Shown here: positions 1-7,364 of the stretch, one piece after another
Numbering within the stretch: position 1 is the stretch's first letter
Layout: each line of letters starts with the position of its first letter
Origin: SM1-73 sp964588305
Lineage (GTDB): Bacteria; Zixibacteria; MSB-5A5; SM1-73
Assembly (NCBI GenBank): GCA_964588305.1
Contig: CAZPOP010000042.1
Coordinates: 1-14,656 of the forward strand
Direction of reading: 5' to 3'
Length of the DNA stretch: 14,656 nt
The notes under the pieces: model-generated
Seen by the model: the letters and a program-made list of their open reading frames with translations, nothing else
Told to the model about the DNA's origin: nothing
The model's database searches: none
Position numbers and translations under genes: made by a program

Positions 1-2
1 AG

Positions 3-20
3 GTCAAGCTAAAGCTTGAC
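3..20. repeat. Perfect 8-bp inverted repeat GTCAAGCT / AGCTTGAC
   Basis: Arms 3-10 and 13-20 are exact reverse complements around an AA centre. The same octamer recurs at 134-141, 9840-9847 and 14644-14651, all noncoding, and once inside rho (11244-11251). It contains a TTGACA-like -35 box (16-21), but no matching -10 box follows here. It could be an operator, a dispersed repeat or part of an upstream gene's 3' region that lies outside the window. Confidence 0.5.
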
Positions 21-74
21 ACTCCAGAAAAACCTTTGCTGATTCGACTTTTTCATAGATCTCTGAGAAAATGC

Positions 75-102
75 TTGACAAGACAGTATATCATAGTAAT
101 AT
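75..102 (+). promoter_or_regulatory. Sigma-70-type promoter for the dockerin-like gene
   Basis: A consensus -35 TTGACA (75-80) is followed after a 16-bp spacer by TAATAT (97-102), close to the TATAAT -10 box. Transcription would start near 109, giving a 5' leader of about 100 nt that contains the whole repeated leader element at 140-211. The call is based on box match and position only. Confidence 0.6.
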
Positions 103-139
103 GAAGGAAGAGATCACAACAATGTACAAAAAGGTCAAG

Positions 140-211
140 CTTTCGAGGGGAGGCATTCACACGAATTCCCCTTTTCGGGGGTTTATGAAATATTAAGGAG
201 GTATAAGTATG
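140..211 (+). promoter_or_regulatory. Repeated structured leader, copy A (upstream of dockerin-like gene)
   Basis: This stretch aligns without gaps to 1102-1173 over 72 nt, with about 49 identical positions, although the downstream genes are unrelated. Conserved blocks are CTTTCG (140-145), a TTCA-ACGAATTC block (156-168) and AAGGAGG (195-201). A 5-bp stem pairs 168-172 with 177-181 around a 4-nt loop (173-176). In copy B the equivalent bases also pair, including a C-G to G-C exchange. TTCG (142-145) can also pair with CGAA (162-165) in both copies. It ends at the start codon, so it would be a 5' UTR element near the ribosome binding site. The function is unknown. Confidence 0.55.
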
Positions 212-1012
212 AGGACCAAATTAGCGTTCCTATGCTTGGCGGGCCTTCTTGTGCTGCCCGGTCTTAACGGATCGGTCAATGGCCAGTCGCCTGATCTTTC
301 TAGAAAGGTAAATGACGATACGGTTGATATAGCCATCGAATACACTACTGCTTATCCCGGCTGGCACAAGTGGATCGTGGTGTCCATGAGGAATTCCGTA
401 CCTGTGGCGGGTTACAGCCTTTTCTTTCAACTATCTTCAACCCATGCGGCCAGGTTCTCCTGTGACACCTCTGGGCAGTGTTTCATTGACACAATAGGCT
501 GCTCGGCAAATGCCCTTTCATACGTCAGTTGCCTGTGTCTGGGAGATGGTGACGGTGTGCACGTGGAAGGGATCGCGGAACCAGGAGAATTCATTCCGGC
601 CGGTCCCGGCTACGACTGCCTCTTTCGCATCCAGATGGACGCTTGCTGTATCCCGGATGCGGATACTCTTCGTAGCGCATACATCCTGCTGGCTCCAGCG
701 ACCAGCTCGGTGTCCGACACTCTGGGCAACCTCATCCCCTGGAGTTATTCCATGGGTGAATTGTTCGTCTTCTGGAGCGTACCGGGGGATGCCAATAGAG
801 ATAGCATGGTGGATGTGGCTGACCTTGTGTTTCTGATCGGTTACGTGCTCCGCCAAGCGCAGGAACCCTGCGTTTGCGAGGCCGCCGACTGCGACAGCAA
901 CGGTTCCGTCGATACGGGCGATATCATCTACATGATTAACTATTTGTTCTTGGGTGGCCCCGCACCACTGGAAGGAGGCGCTTCCTGCTGGCACGAGGAA
1001 TGTTGGCCATAA
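209..1012 (+). CDS. Secreted protein with C-terminal dockerin-like EF-hand pair
   Basis: The 267-aa product begins with a classical signal peptide (about residues 1-25, charged MRTK then a hydrophobic core), so it is exported. Residues 36-185 look like a beta-sandwich and faintly recall cohesin-like domains of similar secreted proteins, but I cannot name the family. Residues 193-252 hold two dockerin-like calcium-loop repeats, GDANRDSMVDVADLVFLI and DCDSNGSVDTGDIIYMINYL, each followed by a hydrophobic helix. Thirteen cysteines fit a disulfide-rich extracytoplasmic protein. The start is fixed by AAGGAGG (195-201) 7 nt upstream. It has its own promoter and a 5' leader that is repeated before the next gene. 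Known dockerins bind cohesins or serve as C-terminal modules of secreted enzymes. No catalytic domain is visible here, so its role is unassigned. Confidence 0.85.
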   Translation: MRTKLAFLCLAGLLVLPGLNGSVNGQSPDLSRKVNDDTVDIAIEYTTAYPGWHKWIVVSMRNSVPVAGYSLFFQLSSTHAARFSCDTSGQCFIDTIGCSANALSYVSCLCLGDGDGVHVEGIAEPGEFIPAGPGYDCLFRIQMDACCIPDADTLRSAYILLAPATSSVSDTLGNLIPWSYSMGELFVFWSVPGDANRDSMVDVADLVFLIGYVLRQAQEPCVCEAADCDSNGSVDTGDIIYMINYLFLGGPAPLEGGASCWHEECWP

Positions 1013-1034
1013 TAGAATAAAACAAAAGCCTTGT

Positions 1035-1095
1035 GAAGCATCGGCATCAGGGACTTCCGGTGCTTCTTAGCGTCGGGAATTCCCATTCATGACGC
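1035..1095 (+). other. Two consecutive hairpins between the dockerin-like gene and the small gene
   Basis: The first hairpin pairs GAAGCATCGG (1035-1044) with CCGGTGCTTC (1057-1066): ten pairs with one G-T. The second pairs GCGTC (1070-1074) with GACGC (1091-1095) and encloses the palindrome GGGAATTCCC (1075-1084). No T-run follows either one, so they are weak candidates for intrinsic terminators. They may be 3' stabilising or processing structures, because I see no separate promoter for the next gene. Confidence 0.45.
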
Positions 1096-1101
1096 ATCAC
1101 A

Positions 1102-1173
1102 CTTTCGGTGCGAAGCGTTCATACGAATTCTTGCTTTGGCGGGATTTTGGAAATAGAAGGAGGTAATAGGGTG
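1102..1173 (+). promoter_or_regulatory. Repeated structured leader, copy B (upstream of small hypothetical gene)
   Basis: This is an ungapped match to 140-211. It has CTTTCG (1102-1107), the TTCATACGAATTC block (1118-1130) and AAGGAGG (1157-1163), all at the same distances from the start codon as in copy A. The stem pairs 1130-1134 with 1139-1143 around a 4-nt loop (1135-1138). Relative to copy A one pair is exchanged (C-G to G-C) and two or three others change through G-T wobble. The coding sequences after the two copies share nothing, so the similarity lies in the untranslated leader. Confidence 0.55.
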
Positions 1174-1383
1174 AATTCACCTGACATCAAAAAGGATCTT
1201 GTATTGCTCATTAAAGAATACAAGGATAAGATTAACGCTTATCGAAAAGAAATGGTTCGTGTGTCTTTGAGCAAAACAAATCCAATAAGAAAGGCTAGAG
1301 AACTAAACGATCTAAATGTAACAATACGGCTAAACACCCAGTATAAAAGTTTTCTCGAAGACTTGTATAAAAGATGGTTTTGA
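1171..1383 (+). CDS. Small charged helical hypothetical protein, 70 aa
   Basis: I place the start at GTG 1171-1173 because AAGGAGG (1157-1163) sits 7 nt upstream, exactly as in the preceding gene. A longer reading from 1108 would run through the repeated leader. The product is rich in Lys, Arg, Glu and Asp with spaced Leu/Ile, probably two amphipathic helices, without signal peptide or membrane segment. I do not recognise a family. Base composition is clearly more AT-rich than the neighbouring dockerin-like gene, which could mean separate origin. It is followed by a convincing terminator, and transcription probably enters from the upstream gene or an unseen promoter. It could be a small DNA- or RNA-associated or partner-binding protein, but nothing in the sequence decides this. 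Confidence 0.6.
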   Translation: MNSPDIKKDLVLLIKEYKDKINAYRKEMVRVSLSKTNPIRKARELNDLNVTIRLNTQYKSFLEDLYKRWF

Positions 1384-1396
1384 TCAGTTAAACCAA

Positions 1397-1438
1397 CCCT
1401 GTTCCTGTCTTCCCCCCACTGATGGGAGCAGGGATTTT
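1397..1438 (+). terminator. Rho-independent terminator after small hypothetical gene
   Basis: CCCTGTTCC (1397-1405) pairs with GGAGCAGGG (1425-1433) through nine pairs with one wobble, and ATTTTCT follows directly. It lies 13 nt after the stop codon. The loop is rather long (19 nt) and C-rich. Confidence 0.7.
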
Positions 1439-1524
1439 CTATATTCTCCTAATTATCTTAAAGCGATAATTGCAGCTAATTATGTCATCGCCCACGTATG
1501 CAGGATGGCCCAAATCAGTCCGTT

Positions 1525-1583
1525 GGTCAGGGGTACCCTTACCCCTGACCTCAATTTGCATCTGGGTAAGGTACCCCGATGCA
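1525..1583 (-). terminator. Tandem hairpins downstream of the efflux operon
   Basis: In minus-strand order, TGCATC and GATGCA arms (1557-1562, 1578-1583) enclose a short GGG/CCC helix. Next comes a perfect 11-bp stem GGTCAGGGGTA / TACCCCTGACC (1525-1535, 1540-1550) with a 4-nt loop. They start 37 nt after the tolC stop codon. There is no clear T-run on either strand, so they may be a bidirectional barrier, a 3' stabiliser or a repeat element. The two hairpins share complementary GGTACC/TTACCC pieces and could form alternative pairings. The remainder of the 1384-1619 gap shows no gene. Confidence 0.5.
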
Positions 1584-1619
1584 ACAGGCTTCTATTCTTT
1601 CCCCCCTTGACCCTGCTTT

Positions 1620-2918
1620 TCAATCTTTTCCGATGGCTTTCTCATATTTCGCCTCGGCAACCAGGTAATCTGCCAAAGCTTGCAGGTAATTGGTCTGGGC
1701 TATGGTCAAAGCCAGCTCGGTGTCCATCCGCTCCAAATTGGTTATCATCCCCTGCTGATACTGCACCTCGGCGATTCTAACGCTCTCTTTGGCCTGGTTG
1801 ACGTTTTCCTTCTGCGAAATGATGTTCTCTTCGGCCAAAGTCAAATCGGAGATGGCCTGACTGATCTCCAACTTTATGAAATCCTGAACCTGCGTTTCGG
1901 CAATATCAAGCTGCTTCAAATCCGATCCTGCCTGGCGTACCTTTGATCTGGTCAGAAATCCGTCGAAGATGGGGACGCTCAAAAGGAAAGTGAAATTCCA
2001 ATCTGTTTCCCACTCGTCTAGTGAATAAAAAGGTCGCTTATATTCGTAATTGGCCGATCCAAATAGACTAGGCTTGTTGTTGGCTCTGGCAATAGTCAAC
2101 GCCTTTTGACCGATTCCTCTTTGATGCCTGATGGATTTCAACTCGGACCTACTCTTGAAGGCAAACTCCTCAGCTTGAGATTGAGTTACTTCGATCGGCT
2201 CGAAGTCCAGCGCTCCTTCCAGTTTAACCGAATCCGCCAGATCGATCCCCAGAATGTTCTTCAGACTGTTCATGGTCAACTGGTATAGGTTCTTGGCCTG
2301 GGTTAAAGGAGGCTTGGAGTTGGCTAACTGGACTTTCACTCTCAGAACGTCAAACTCCGAAGCATATCCTTTGTCATATCTTTCCTGAACTGTTCTGAGA
2401 TGATCTTCTGTTCGGGCGATCGACTCCTCCCTGACTTTAATCAGCTCCTTGGCCAGAAGGATATTATGAAACAGATTGACCACGTTGAATTTTATCTCCT
2501 GCTTGTTCATTCGATATTCTTCTTTGGTCAAGGAAAGATTATATTTAGATAGATCATAACCTGCCCGAATCTTTCCCCAGGTGAAGAGGGGCTGTTGATA
2601 GGAGAGACTTAGATTGTAATTGTTCTCTGTTCCAAGGGAGAATTTCATGCCACCCCCTACGTCATACGAAGGAAGCTCTCCCAGACGAGTGTAGCTTCCA
2701 CTGAACGAAAACTGAGGGTAAAAGCCGGAACGGGCCTCATCAATCTGGTATTTGGCCGAATTGGTTTTTTCTTCCAACTGCAAGAGAGTCTTGTTCTTTT
2801 CGTAAGCCGACTCCAAGCATTCGTCCAAATTCAAGTCAAATACTCTCTGTTGTGCCTGGCAAAAATTGACCAGAACAAACAAAATCAAAAAAACCTTGCT
2901 GAGATATCTAAGAAGCAT
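1620..2918 (-). CDS. TolC-family outer membrane efflux protein
   Basis: The 432-aa product starts with a signal peptide (MLLRYLSKVFLILFVLVNFCQA, cleavage near residue 22). It has the duplicated, helix-rich organisation of the outer membrane efflux protein (OEP) family: long amphipathic helices broken by strand segments such as the YPQFSFSGSYTRLG region and, in the second half, a SLFGSANYEYKRPF region. The motif KGYASEFDVLRVKVQLANS is typical of the coiled-coil helices. In known systems a trimer forms the outer-membrane channel and periplasmic tunnel for a tripartite pump. The start has a strong GAGGAGG site (2924-2930) 5 nt upstream. It is last in the padR-adaptor-RND-small protein operon, 39 nt after the preceding gene, so it most likely serves that pump. 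Confidence 0.92.
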   Translation of the reverse strand: MLLRYLSKVFLILFVLVNFCQAQQRVFDLNLDECLESAYEKNKTLLQLEEKTNSAKYQIDEARSGFYPQFSFSGSYTRLGELPSYDVGGGMKFSLGTENNYNLSLSYQQPLFTWGKIRAGYDLSKYNLSLTKEEYRMNKQEIKFNVVNLFHNILLAKELIKVREESIARTEDHLRTVQERYDKGYASEFDVLRVKVQLANSKPPLTQAKNLYQLTMNSLKNILGIDLADSVKLEGALDFEPIEVTQSQAEEFAFKSRSELKSIRHQRGIGQKALTIARANNKPSLFGSANYEYKRPFYSLDEWETDWNFTFLLSVPIFDGFLTRSKVRQAGSDLKQLDIAETQVQDFIKLEISQAISDLTLAEENIISQKENVNQAKESVRIAEVQYQQGMITNLERMDTELALTIAQTNYLQALADYLVAEAKYEKAIGKD

Positions 2919-2957
2919 CCTTACCTCCTCTGGAAGCGGGCGACGGGAAACGTCCCG

Positions 2958-3254
2958 CTATACGATTTCCTCCAAGGGCAAAATCAGCATTCGTATCCCC
3001 TCGTCCGGGAACTCCTCTCTGATTTTCCGCACGCCTTCGGCCACCGACTCCTTCTTTTCGCTCTCCAGAGAGAACATCAAAGCTATGTTCACCGCGGGCC
3101 AAACTTCGTCGTCGAAATGCGGACCGGTTTCTCCCACCCCTTTTACATTTTCCCAACGGGTATAATGAATCACTTCAGCCTTCTTTAAAAGGTCCTTCAC
3201 CTCAGGCTCTAAGGGGCTATTAAATATCAAGAATATCAAGTTCATGATAATCAT
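2958..3254 (-). CDS. PG0541-like small transporter-associated protein
   Basis: The product is 98 aa from the ATG at 3254, or 95 aa from the in-frame ATG at 3245, which gives the N terminus MNLIFLIFNSPLEP seen in similar proteins. It is soluble with no signal peptide. The central pattern YTRWENVKGVGETGPHFDDEVWPAVN, with the conserved Trp-Pro-x-x-Asn and Gly residues, matches my memory of the PG0541 family, a PII/ferredoxin-like small protein repeatedly found between RND pump and TolC genes. Position agrees: 21 nt after the RND stop and 39 nt before tolC. The ribosome binding site is weak for either start. The biochemical role of the family is not known to me; a cytosolic regulator or assembly aid of the pump is an inference. 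Confidence 0.72.
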   Translation of the reverse strand: MIIMNLIFLIFNSPLEPEVKDLLKKAEVIHYTRWENVKGVGETGPHFDDEVWPAVNIALMFSLESEKKESVAEGVRKIREEFPDEGIRMLILPLEEIV

Positions 3255-3275
3255 TCGCTTCTTTGAGGTTCTCCA

Positions 3276-6200
3276 TTATTGACCGAATCGGTTTCTTTTC
3301 AGTCTCTCCTCAAATACGGTATATAATGTGGGTATAAAGAGCAGAGTGAGCATCATGGAGATAAACAGGCCACTGATGACGGCCACGGCCAGAGGAGAGT
3401 ACATCTCCCCCCCCTCTCCTAACCCTAAAGCCATAGGAACCAAGGCCAACATGGTGGTGAGGGAAGTCATCAGGATGGGGCGCAAACGAGTTCTGCTCGC
3501 ATTAATCACCGCATCATGGAGCTTAAGCCCACGTTTTCTCAGGATATTGGTATAGTCGACTAAAAGGATGGCATTGGAAACCACGATTCCCGCCATCATG
3601 ATCATTCCTACAAAGGAAAGGATGCTCAGGGTTTTTCCGGTCAAGAACAAACCCCAGATCACGCCGATTATTCCTAATGGAACGGAGAACATAACTATCA
3701 GCGGATCCAAGAGCGATTCAAACTGCGCCGCCAACACCATATAGATCAACACCACCGCCAAAACCAGAGCGTAAAGCAATATCTGAAACGACTCTTTCTG
3801 ATCCTCATAGGCGCCGGTCACGTTTACAAAGAAGTTCTCCGGCACAAGGAGGTTGTTTTCGATTCTGGTTTCCACCTCAGCCGCGACCGTTCCCGGAGCT
3901 CTGCCGTATGCCTGGGAGGTTACAAGAATTATCCTCTCCTGGTTTTTGCGATCGATTTTGACCGGACCTTCCGCTTTGACCACCTCAGCCACGTTAGAGA
4001 GGGGAATCTGTTTCCCCAGCGGCGTGGTGATGAATATCCGGTCTAAGTCAAGCAGGTTCTCTCTGTCCTTCTGTCTCAGCTGAACCAGGATGTTGTACTC
4101 CTTGCCGAGTTTCGGGTCCCGGAACAGTGAGGCCACGGTACCCTTCACGTTGGTCTGGATGGTTTGGGCCACATGCCCCAAGGTCAAACCCAGCGCGGCG
4201 GCCCGATCCCGGTCGATTTTGACTTGCAGCTCCGGCAATCCCTCCTCGCGCATGATCCTTACGTCTCTGCTTCCCGCGGTCATTTCTATGATCTGCTTCA
4301 CCTCGTGCGCCAGGCGGTTGGCCGTCTCCATGTCATAACCTCTTATCTCCACCACTATGGGAGCGGCAGCTCCGCCAAAGCTGGTCATCTGCTCAGTCAT
4401 CCCTGCCGACTTGACGTGGATTTCGGCGTCGGGAATGTCATTGAACTTCTGGCGGAGAATCTCCATGATCTCGAACATGGATCTTTCCCTTTTGCTTCGA
4501 TCTACTAAGCTCACCTCCAGATTGGCAGCATGAGAGCCGGTTATGTCCTGGAAGATTGAGGAGAGAGCTTGCCAGCCTTCACCCTCCACCCCTCCCCGGA
4601 CCATTATGGTCTTCAGCTCGGGCACATTATCCATGACCATGTTCTCGATCTGAGCTATGACCTCCTCTGTTCGCCCCAGCTCGGTTCCCACCGGCAGCTT
4701 CAGGTTGATGTCGAACTGTCCTTCGTCTATCTGAGGTATGAATTCCGCTCCGATGAGACCGACGAGGGGCACGCTGGCAACCAGCACCAAGACCACTCCC
4801 AGGATCACTAGCGTCTTGTGGGTGACACACCAACTCAGGACCTTTTGGTAGTGGTCTTCCACAGCGCCGAAAACCCTCTGGCTCAGCAAGGAGAGTTTGC
4901 CCCTTAGGGTAGGACCCTGTGGGTTTCCGAGTCTTTCGACTTTCAGAAACTTCGAAGCCAAAAGCGGCACTAAAATCATAGCCACGAAATAGGAGGCAGC
5001 CAAAGAGAAGATTACCGTGTATCCCATGGGGCGGAACAGAATACCCACCATCCCCTTGACGAAGAAGATGGGAACGAAGACGATGATGGTGGTGGCGGTG
5101 GCAGCCAAAACCGCGGTGGAGACCTCACTGGCTCCCACCACCGCCGCCTCTGCGGGCCTCTCACCTCGCTGCCGGTGGCGAAAGATGTTCTCCAAAACCA
5201 CGATGGCATCGTCCACCAACCTCCCTATTCCCAGGGCCAGTCCCCCCAAGGTGGTGATGTTCAAGGTCATCTGGCCGAAGTAAATCAACACGAAGGTGAC
5301 CAGAACGGACACCGGTATGGCAACCGAGATAATCAAGGTACTGGAGAAGCTGCTGAGGAAGACCAAGATAACGATGATTGCCAGCAAGCCTCCCTCCACG
5401 GCCGACCTCTCCACGTTGCCGACCGACTTCTTGATATAATCTGAGCTGTCCCACACCAAATCAATCCTGATGTCCTTCGGAAGCTCTCTTTTCACGCTGG
5501 CCAGGGCCTTCTTCACCCTATCCGCGACGGTGACCGTATTGGCCTGAGACTCCTTCTGCACCAGCATGGCTATGGCAGAAGCCCCTCCCACTCTTACCAC
5601 GCTGGTCTGTTCTTTGAAGTCGTCCCTGATGCTGGCCACGTCCTTCAGGCGGATGGGGATGCCCTGATGATTGGAGATGACCACGTTCTCCAGCTGAGAC
5701 GGATGGGTGAACTGGCCGGTGGTTCTTACCAGAAAATCCTTCTGTGCAAACTTGAGATGTCCCGCAGCAAGATCCATATTCGAAGCCCCGATGGCGGCGA
5801 TCACCTGGTTTACGGAAAGTCCCAAAGCTTCCAGTCGGGTGCGGTCGATATCGACCTTTATCTCCCTCTCCAGGCCTCCGATGGGAAAAGCGGCTGCCAC
5901 ACCGTCCAGTCTTTCGATTCTGGGCTGGATGATCTCCTCAGCATAGTAGCGCAATTCGGATGGGGTCCGGCCTTCCCCGGATACACCCAGAAACATGATG
6001 GGCATCATGGAGGGGTCGAACTTTATTACCGACGGGCTCTCCACCCCCTCGGGGAGGATGGAGCGGAGCATGTCCACCTGCTCCCTTACATCCGCTCCTG
6101 CCACGTCCATGTCCGATCCCCAGTCAAACTCGGCCATGATCACGCAGGCTTCTTCCAGAGAGTAGGAATAGATGTTTTTCAGGTTCTTGGTGGCGGCCAG

Positions 6201-6410
6201 GGCATTCTCCAGGGGCTTGGCCACCATGCTCTCTATCTCGGAGGGACCGGCACCTTTGTAGCCTGCCACCACCATGACAATGGGCAAATCCACATCCGGG
6301 AACAGGTCTATGGGAAGCAGGGCAAAGGAGATTGCTCCCAGGATGATGAAAATAATGAAGATCATGGAGACCATGACCGGTCTCCTGATGGAGAATTTGG
6401 GCAGGAACAT
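3276..6410 (-). CDS. RND efflux transporter permease subunit (HAE1/AcrB type)
   Basis: The 1044-aa protein is an inner-membrane proton-driven pump of the usual length. TM1 covers about residues 11-33, a large periplasmic loop 34-335, TM2-6 about 336-487, a cytoplasmic linker with amphipathic helix, TM7 about 533-553, a second periplasmic loop to about 872, and TM8-12 to 1035. The proton-relay aspartates are present in LVDDAIVVLEN (D400, D401), and the Arg equivalent to AcrB R971 is in TRLRPILMTSL (R975). The AcrB Lys940 position is Ser (S945, in GIVVSNAILLVDY), as in a subset of RND pumps. The ATG overlaps the adaptor's TAA by one base, with GGGAGG inside the adaptor gene as its ribosome binding site, so the two are translationally coupled. 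The substrate cannot be told from sequence; drugs or lipophilic compounds are more likely than metals because the metal-exporter hallmarks are not evident. Confidence 0.95.
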   Translation of the reverse strand: MFLPKFSIRRPVMVSMIFIIFIILGAISFALLPIDLFPDVDLPIVMVVAGYKGAGPSEIESMVAKPLENALAATKNLKNIYSYSLEEACVIMAEFDWGSDMDVAGADVREQVDMLRSILPEGVESPSVIKFDPSMMPIMFLGVSGEGRTPSELRYYAEEIIQPRIERLDGVAAAFPIGGLEREIKVDIDRTRLEALGLSVNQVIAAIGASNMDLAAGHLKFAQKDFLVRTTGQFTHPSQLENVVISNHQGIPIRLKDVASIRDDFKEQTSVVRVGGASAIAMLVQKESQANTVTVADRVKKALASVKRELPKDIRIDLVWDSSDYIKKSVGNVERSAVEGGLLAIIVILVFLSSFSSTLIISVAIPVSVLVTFVLIYFGQMTLNITTLGGLALGIGRLVDDAIVVLENIFRHRQRGERPAEAAVVGASEVSTAVLAATATTIIVFVPIFFVKGMVGILFRPMGYTVIFSLAASYFVAMILVPLLASKFLKVERLGNPQGPTLRGKLSLLSQRVFGAVEDHYQKVLSWCVTHKTLVILGVVLVLVASVPLVGLIGAEFIPQIDEGQFDINLKLPVGTELGRTEEVIAQIENMVMDNVPELKTIMVRGGVEGEGWQALSSIFQDITGSHAANLEVSLVDRSKRERSMFEIMEILRQKFNDIPDAEIHVKSAGMTEQMTSFGGAAAPIVVEIRGYDMETANRLAHEVKQIIEMTAGSRDVRIMREEGLPELQVKIDRDRAAALGLTLGHVAQTIQTNVKGTVASLFRDPKLGKEYNILVQLRQKDRENLLDLDRIFITTPLGKQIPLSNVAEVVKAEGPVKIDRKNQERIILVTSQAYGRAPGTVAAEVETRIENNLLVPENFFVNVTGAYEDQKESFQILLYALVLAVVLIYMVLAAQFESLLDPLIVMFSVPLGIIGVIWGLFLTGKTLSILSFVGMIMMAGIVVSNAILLVDYTNILRKRGLKLHDAVINASRTRLRPILMTSLTTMLALVPMALGLGEGGEMYSPLAVAVISGLFISMMLTLLFIPTLYTVFEERLKRNRFGQ

Positions 6411-7336
6411 TATCGGGTTCCTCCCTCAACTATTCTGACCAAATCACCGCCTAGGAGCTTATGGTGTCCGGCTACAATCAGAGTATCCCCCTCATGCAGC
6501 CCGCTTTTAACCTCCACCCAGTCCCCCTGATCGGCGCCCAGTTCGATCACAGTCGGCACTGCTTTTCCGTTCACCACCGTGACCACCTTTTGGGCATCGC
6601 TCTTCTCAAGGATGGCGTAAGCAGGTATCAAAATGGCGTCGTCCGTCTTCCTGATTATGATCTCCGCTTCCGCAAACATGCCTGGCCTAAGCTGGTGTCT
6701 TGGATTGGGGACGCTGATCTCGACCGAGGCGGTTCGGGTGATGGGATTGACGGTGGGGCTAACCAGAGTAACTCTTCCCTTGAATGCCCCATCCGGATAA
6801 GCATCCACTCTGACTCGTGCCTGTTTGCCCTCCTTGATTTTGGATAGATCCTTCTCTATGACGTTTACCACCACCTTAACTGTGTCCATGTTTACGATCC
6901 TGACTAAGGCAGTCCCCATGCTGGGTGACGGATCAGGCGGGTTAACCCTGGCTCCCTTGTCCAGGTAGACTGTACCCACGATTCCGTCCACCGGTGAAGT
7001 GACCTCCGCTCGCTCGAATCTCACTCCCTCCACGTCTCTATCTATGATTGCCAACACTTCCTCCCTTTTGACCCTGCTGCCTTCCTTGACCTTCATCTCC
7101 ACCAGCTTGCCCGAGACCTTGGGAAAGACGTCTATTTCCTCTATTCCTCTCACGTCACCGGTTAGATTGAGTGATTCAGTTAAAGAGCTGGTGCTGACCA
7201 CCTGGATTTCAACCGGCGGGATTTCCTCTTTCACAACAACCTCTTCTATCTGGCTTCGCTCGTAAGCCACCCATCCCCGATAGCTGACCAAAGCGATGAT
7301 GGCTATCAGAAATAACCAAAAAACGACTCTTTTCAT
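6410..7336 (-). CDS. RND periplasmic adaptor (membrane fusion protein), hairpin-less form
   Basis: The 308-aa product has an N-terminal membrane anchor (about residues 4-19) without a lipobox cysteine. A lipoyl half-motif (VFPKVSGKLVEMKVKEGSRVKREEVLAIIDRD, residues 70-101) is followed almost at once by the second half (EVTSPVDGIVGTVYLDKGARV, 111-131), then beta-barrel (about 145-230, with RPGMFAEAEI) and membrane-proximal domains to the end. The alpha-helical coiled-coil hairpin that normally separates the lipoyl halves and contacts TolC is missing; only about ten residues join them. The usual adaptor length is 350-400 aa and the shortfall matches this. Start ATG has AGAGG upstream, 28 nt after padR. 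It should link pump and channel, but how it reaches TolC without the hairpin is an open question. Confidence 0.9.
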   Translation of the reverse strand: MKRVVFWLFLIAIIALVSYRGWVAYERSQIEEVVVKEEIPPVEIQVVSTSSLTESLNLTGDVRGIEEIDVFPKVSGKLVEMKVKEGSRVKREEVLAIIDRDVEGVRFERAEVTSPVDGIVGTVYLDKGARVNPPDPSPSMGTALVRIVNMDTVKVVVNVIEKDLSKIKEGKQARVRVDAYPDGAFKGRVTLVSPTVNPITRTASVEISVPNPRHQLRPGMFAEAEIIIRKTDDAILIPAYAILEKSDAQKVVTVVNGKAVPTVIELGADQGDWVEVKSGLHEGDTLIVAGHHKLLGGDLVRIVEGGTR

Positions 7337-7364
7337 TCGCTCTACCTCTCTTTTTAGCCAAAGA

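Noticed and set aside
1108..1170. Upstream ATG that would extend the small hypothetical gene by 21 codons
   Set aside because: The extension lies inside the repeated leader and the strong AAGGAGG sits right before the GTG at 1171.
5667..6530. Long plus-strand open frame of 287 codons across the RND pump and adaptor genes
   Set aside because: It is antisense to well-supported RND coding sequence, is His/Gly-rich with no family resemblance and crosses a gene boundary.
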